5,594 nucleotides of DNA. It comes from Nostocaceae cyanobacterium CSSed10_463m (GTDB lineage Bacteria > Cyanobacteriota > Cyanobacteriia > Cyanobacteriales > Nostocaceae). The stretch spans positions 1 through 5,594 of the forward strand of contig PWQB01000417.1 in assembly GCA_003556955.1 (NCBI GenBank), given 5' to 3'. The notes beneath the pieces are model-generated. The model was not told the origin of the DNA and ran no database searches. It saw nothing but the letters and a program-made list of their open reading frames with translations. How positions within the stretch are numbered: position 1 is the first letter of the stretch; every line of letters begins with the position of its first letter. The translations under genes were made by a program, and so were the position numbers. Shown here in pieces: positions 4,616-5,594 of the stretch.

Positions 4616-5594
4616 ATGGTCGCATCACTTCGCAAACGTTATAAATTATTGCTGAGTTCTATATTTTTGGGGTTGATAGCTTTGCCTAACATTGGTCTTG
4701 TAACGATGACAAATGCGGCTAGGGCAGAAAAAATTGGTACTAATTTGCCGCCACAAACAACCCCTGACGTTGATTCATCTGAGTTAACCCCTTTTTATCC
4801 ACCTGTACCACCACCACCGAGAGTAGACCCTTTACCTGGTGAACGAGTCATCCAAGAGCGATCGCTCGAAACAGATTATCGTGTTAGTAACTTACTAGGA
4901 GATTTTACAGGTAATCTCTGGGTGGGTTCATGGCGGGGATTATCGCGCATTGACCCGAACACAGGCAGAATTTTATCGCGTGTGAGTTTACCAAATTTAG
5001 CAATTGGGGCATTAGCACAAGATAAAGTGGGTCGCTTATGGGTAGGGACTTATGAAGGACTAAAGCGAGTAGACCCCCGCACAAGTGAAATTACTGCCCA
5101 GAATTTATTTTTGCCTTCCAAACGGGTTTTATCATTGTTGGTTGACAATCGAGGCTATTTGTGGACTGGGACTGATAATGGTTTGGCATTAATTAGCCCC
5201 GACCAAGGCTTAATTATGACAACGTTAAAAAATTTGCCTGGTGTCAGCGCCAACGCTATGACTTTAGATGCTGAAGGTCAGCTATGGGTGGGAACTCTAG
5301 ATGGACTGGTACGGGTAAATACTGCCAGCGCTTTAATTATGAAGCGGATTAACCAGTTACCTGGGTCAAATGTGCAAACTTTAGCTATTAGTCCAGAAGG
5401 TTTAATTTGGGCGGGAATGCCCAATAGTTTGCTGGTTATCAATCCCAACACTGGTGTAGTTTTGCGGTCTGTCACTCCACTGCGGGGGCGAAATGTGACA
5501 GCAGTGCGCTTTGCCCAAGATGGTAGTGTGTGGGTGGGAACTCAGGATGGTTTGTTACGATTAAATCCACATACAGGTGCTGTATTAGATGAAG
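4616..5594 (+). CDS. exported beta-propeller protein (Reg_prop-type repeats), 3' end outside window
   Basis: The frame runs open for 326 codons to the window edge. Residues 1-37 look like a signal peptide: a basic start (RKRYK, 6-10), a hydrophobic core (11-31) and a possible signal peptidase I site ARA|E (35-38). A proline-rich linker follows (about 44-75, with VPPPP). Then come six copies of a blade motif, G.LWVGT..GL.R..P.TG, with key tryptophans at 102, 142, 183, 224, 265 and 306, a spacing of 40-41 residues. This is the 'two-component regulator propeller' repeat, and the series is probably unfinished at the edge. In other bacteria such propellers form sensor domains of hybrid kinases, but no membrane-anchored kinase part is seen here. 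A free periplasmic or envelope ligand- or protein-binding propeller is therefore equally possible. It is divergent from rbcL with a 1.2-kb gap, and no functional link is evident. Confidence 0.85.
   Translation, partial: MVASLRKRYKLLLSSIFLGLIALPNIGLVTMTNAARAEKIGTNLPPQTTPDVDSSELTPFYPPVPPPPRVDPLPGERVIQERSLETDYRVSNLLGDFTGNLWVGSWRGLSRIDPNTGRILSRVSLPNLAIGALAQDKVGRLWVGTYEGLKRVDPRTSEITAQNLFLPSKRVLSLLVDNRGYLWTGTDNGLALISPDQGLIMTTLKNLPGVSANAMTLDAEGQLWVGTLDGLVRVNTASALIMKRINQLPGSNVQTLAISPEGLIWAGMPNSLLVINPNTGVVLRSVTPLRGRNVTAVRFAQDGSVWVGTQDGLLRLNPHTGAVLDE
4858..4865. repeat. HIP1 octamer GCGATCGC in the propeller gene
   Basis: A perfect HIP1 copy extended to the 12-bp palindrome GAGCGATCGCTC (4856-4867). 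It encodes part of the linker just before the first propeller blade. Confidence 0.9.

Noticed and set aside
5278..5475. Minus-strand frame of 65 codons
   Set aside because: It lies antisense to the beta-propeller repeats, whose regular blade motifs show that the plus strand is coding.

Overview
The window looks like chromosomal DNA from a filamentous, heterocyst-forming cyanobacterium (order Nostocales, Nostoc/Anabaena-like). The evidence is a form IB rubisco operon in the order rbcL-rbcX-rbcS, three HIP1 octamers (GCGATCGC), many arrays of 7-bp short tandem repeats (STRR type) between genes, and a GUN4-domain gene. The species cannot be fixed from the sequence alone.

Layout, left to right. 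(1) 1-323, + strand: the 3' end of a GUN4-domain gene that enters from outside the window. (2) 367-738, - strand: a small four-helix-bundle protein of the S23/IVS family, convergent with the GUN4 gene. (3) 739-1088, no gene: a pure heptanucleotide array, a large imperfect palindrome, and a Rho-independent terminator facing the rubisco operon. (4) 1089-3440, - strand: rbcL, rbcX and rbcS, transcribed right to left. The rbcL-rbcX spacer folds into a long hairpin. The rbcX-rbcS spacer is filled with heptad repeats that run into the 3' end of rbcX. (5) 3441-4615, a 1.2-kb gene-free divergent region: the inferred long rbcL leader with small hairpins, a candidate rbcL promoter about 550 nt upstream of the start codon, an NtcA-like site, and a cluster of decayed heptad repeats. 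(6) 4616-5594, + strand: the start of a secreted or periplasmic beta-propeller protein that runs off the window.

How the genes work together: RbcL and RbcS form the L8S8 rubisco holoenzyme, and RbcX is the assembly chaperone that binds the RbcL C-terminal tail, whose EIKFEF motif is visible here. One promoter and one terminator fit a single transcript. The hairpin just after the rbcL stop could raise rbcL message relative to rbcX-rbcS. The three flanking genes have no evident connection to carbon fixation.

I found no clearly new multi-gene system. The points most worth a second look are RNA structures in the rbc transcript whose G-U pairs work only on the coding strand, repeat DNA that has become the rbcX C-terminus, a possible slippage site near the end of the GUN4 gene, and an NtcA-type promoter pointing at the propeller gene.
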